A DNA stretch of 14,464 nt. It comes from JAUZPB01 sp037140715. GTDB taxonomy: Bacteria > Bacteroidota > Ignavibacteria > Ignavibacteriales > SURF-24. Both the position numbers and the translations under genes were made by a program. The notes below the pieces were generated by a model. It saw nothing but the letters and a program-made list of their open reading frames with translations, had not been told where the DNA came from and ran no database searches. Below, piece by piece: positions 14,297-14,464 of the stretch. Position 1 is the stretch's first letter; every line of letters begins with the position of its first letter. Location of the stretch: positions 1-14,464 of the forward strand of contig JBAXDX010000074.1 in NCBI GenBank assembly GCA_037140715.1. The letters run 5' to 3'.

Positions 14297-14464
14297 AATT
14301 TAGGTGATTCATGCCATTTATATGATAACGCAGGATTCCTAAATATCTCTGACATTTGATTTCTTTATGTACGCAGAATATTTACACTCTTTTTAACAGA
14401 CAGCTTAAAGTTTCAGACAGTCCGGTTTTACTTCCCCGGATTAAAGCTTCTCAGTAAAGATATT
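14296..14464 (-). repeat. Right copy of long inverted repeat framing the heme cluster
   Basis: This is the reverse-complement partner of positions 1-169, aligning without gaps over its full length with 14 mismatches by eye. Blocks such as GCTTTAATCCGGGGAAGTAA (read on the minus strand) are unchanged. The substitutions are scattered and mostly transitions, as expected of two old copies diverging rather than an assembly artefact. The copy is followed inward by a diverged partial duplicate (14234-14296). The outer edge coincides with the end of the window, so the true boundary is unknown. Confidence 0.9.

Noticed and set aside
1..14464. Circular replicon or CRISPR array
   Set aside because: The window ends match as inverted, not direct, repeats, so they do not circularise; no evenly spaced short repeats with unique spacers are present.

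Overview
The window is a compact tetrapyrrole (heme) biosynthesis cluster. It encodes every enzyme from glutamyl-tRNA to protoheme by the C5, protoporphyrin-dependent route: HemA, HemL, HemB, HemC, HemD, HemE, HemN, a HemY-type protoporphyrinogen oxidase, and HemH. AT-rich spacers, one good TAnnTTTG promoter motif upstream of cysE, and the gene repertoire suggest a bacterium of the Bacteroidota/Chlorobi/Ignavibacteria (FCB) group. An Ignavibacteria-like organism is my best guess, at low confidence, because no rRNA or marker phylogeny is available here.

Layout. Positions 1-169 and 14296-14464 are two copies of the same ~169 bp repeat in inverted orientation, about 92% identical by hand alignment, bracketing everything else. 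From 217 to 10188, eight genes lie on the + strand in the order hemA, hemC, tetR-hemD, hemE, hemN, hemH, hemY, hemB. The hemA-hemC gap carries a ~105 bp palindromic element. Next come three minus-strand genes, which in their reading direction are cysE (serine acetyltransferase), ahpC (peroxiredoxin) and ahpD (CxxC alkylhydroperoxidase). A strong intrinsic terminator separates ahpC from ahpD. Finally hemL is read on the + strand, divergent from cysE, followed by 357 bp of non-coding DNA that holds the right repeat and a second partial copy of it.

How the genes fit together. HemA and HemL make 5-aminolevulinate, HemB makes porphobilinogen, HemC and HemD make uroporphyrinogen III, HemE makes coproporphyrinogen III, HemN (radical SAM, oxygen-independent) makes protoporphyrinogen IX, the HemY-type enzyme makes protoporphyrin IX, and HemH inserts iron. 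AhpC and AhpD resemble the mycobacterial peroxidase/adaptor pair and would cope with peroxide linked to heme and redox stress. The most unusual gene is a single reading frame joining a full-length TetR-family DNA-binding regulator to uroporphyrinogen-III synthase. The most unusual DNA features are the long inverted repeats framing the island and a near-identical 15 bp palindrome shared by the ahpC and hemL upstream regions.
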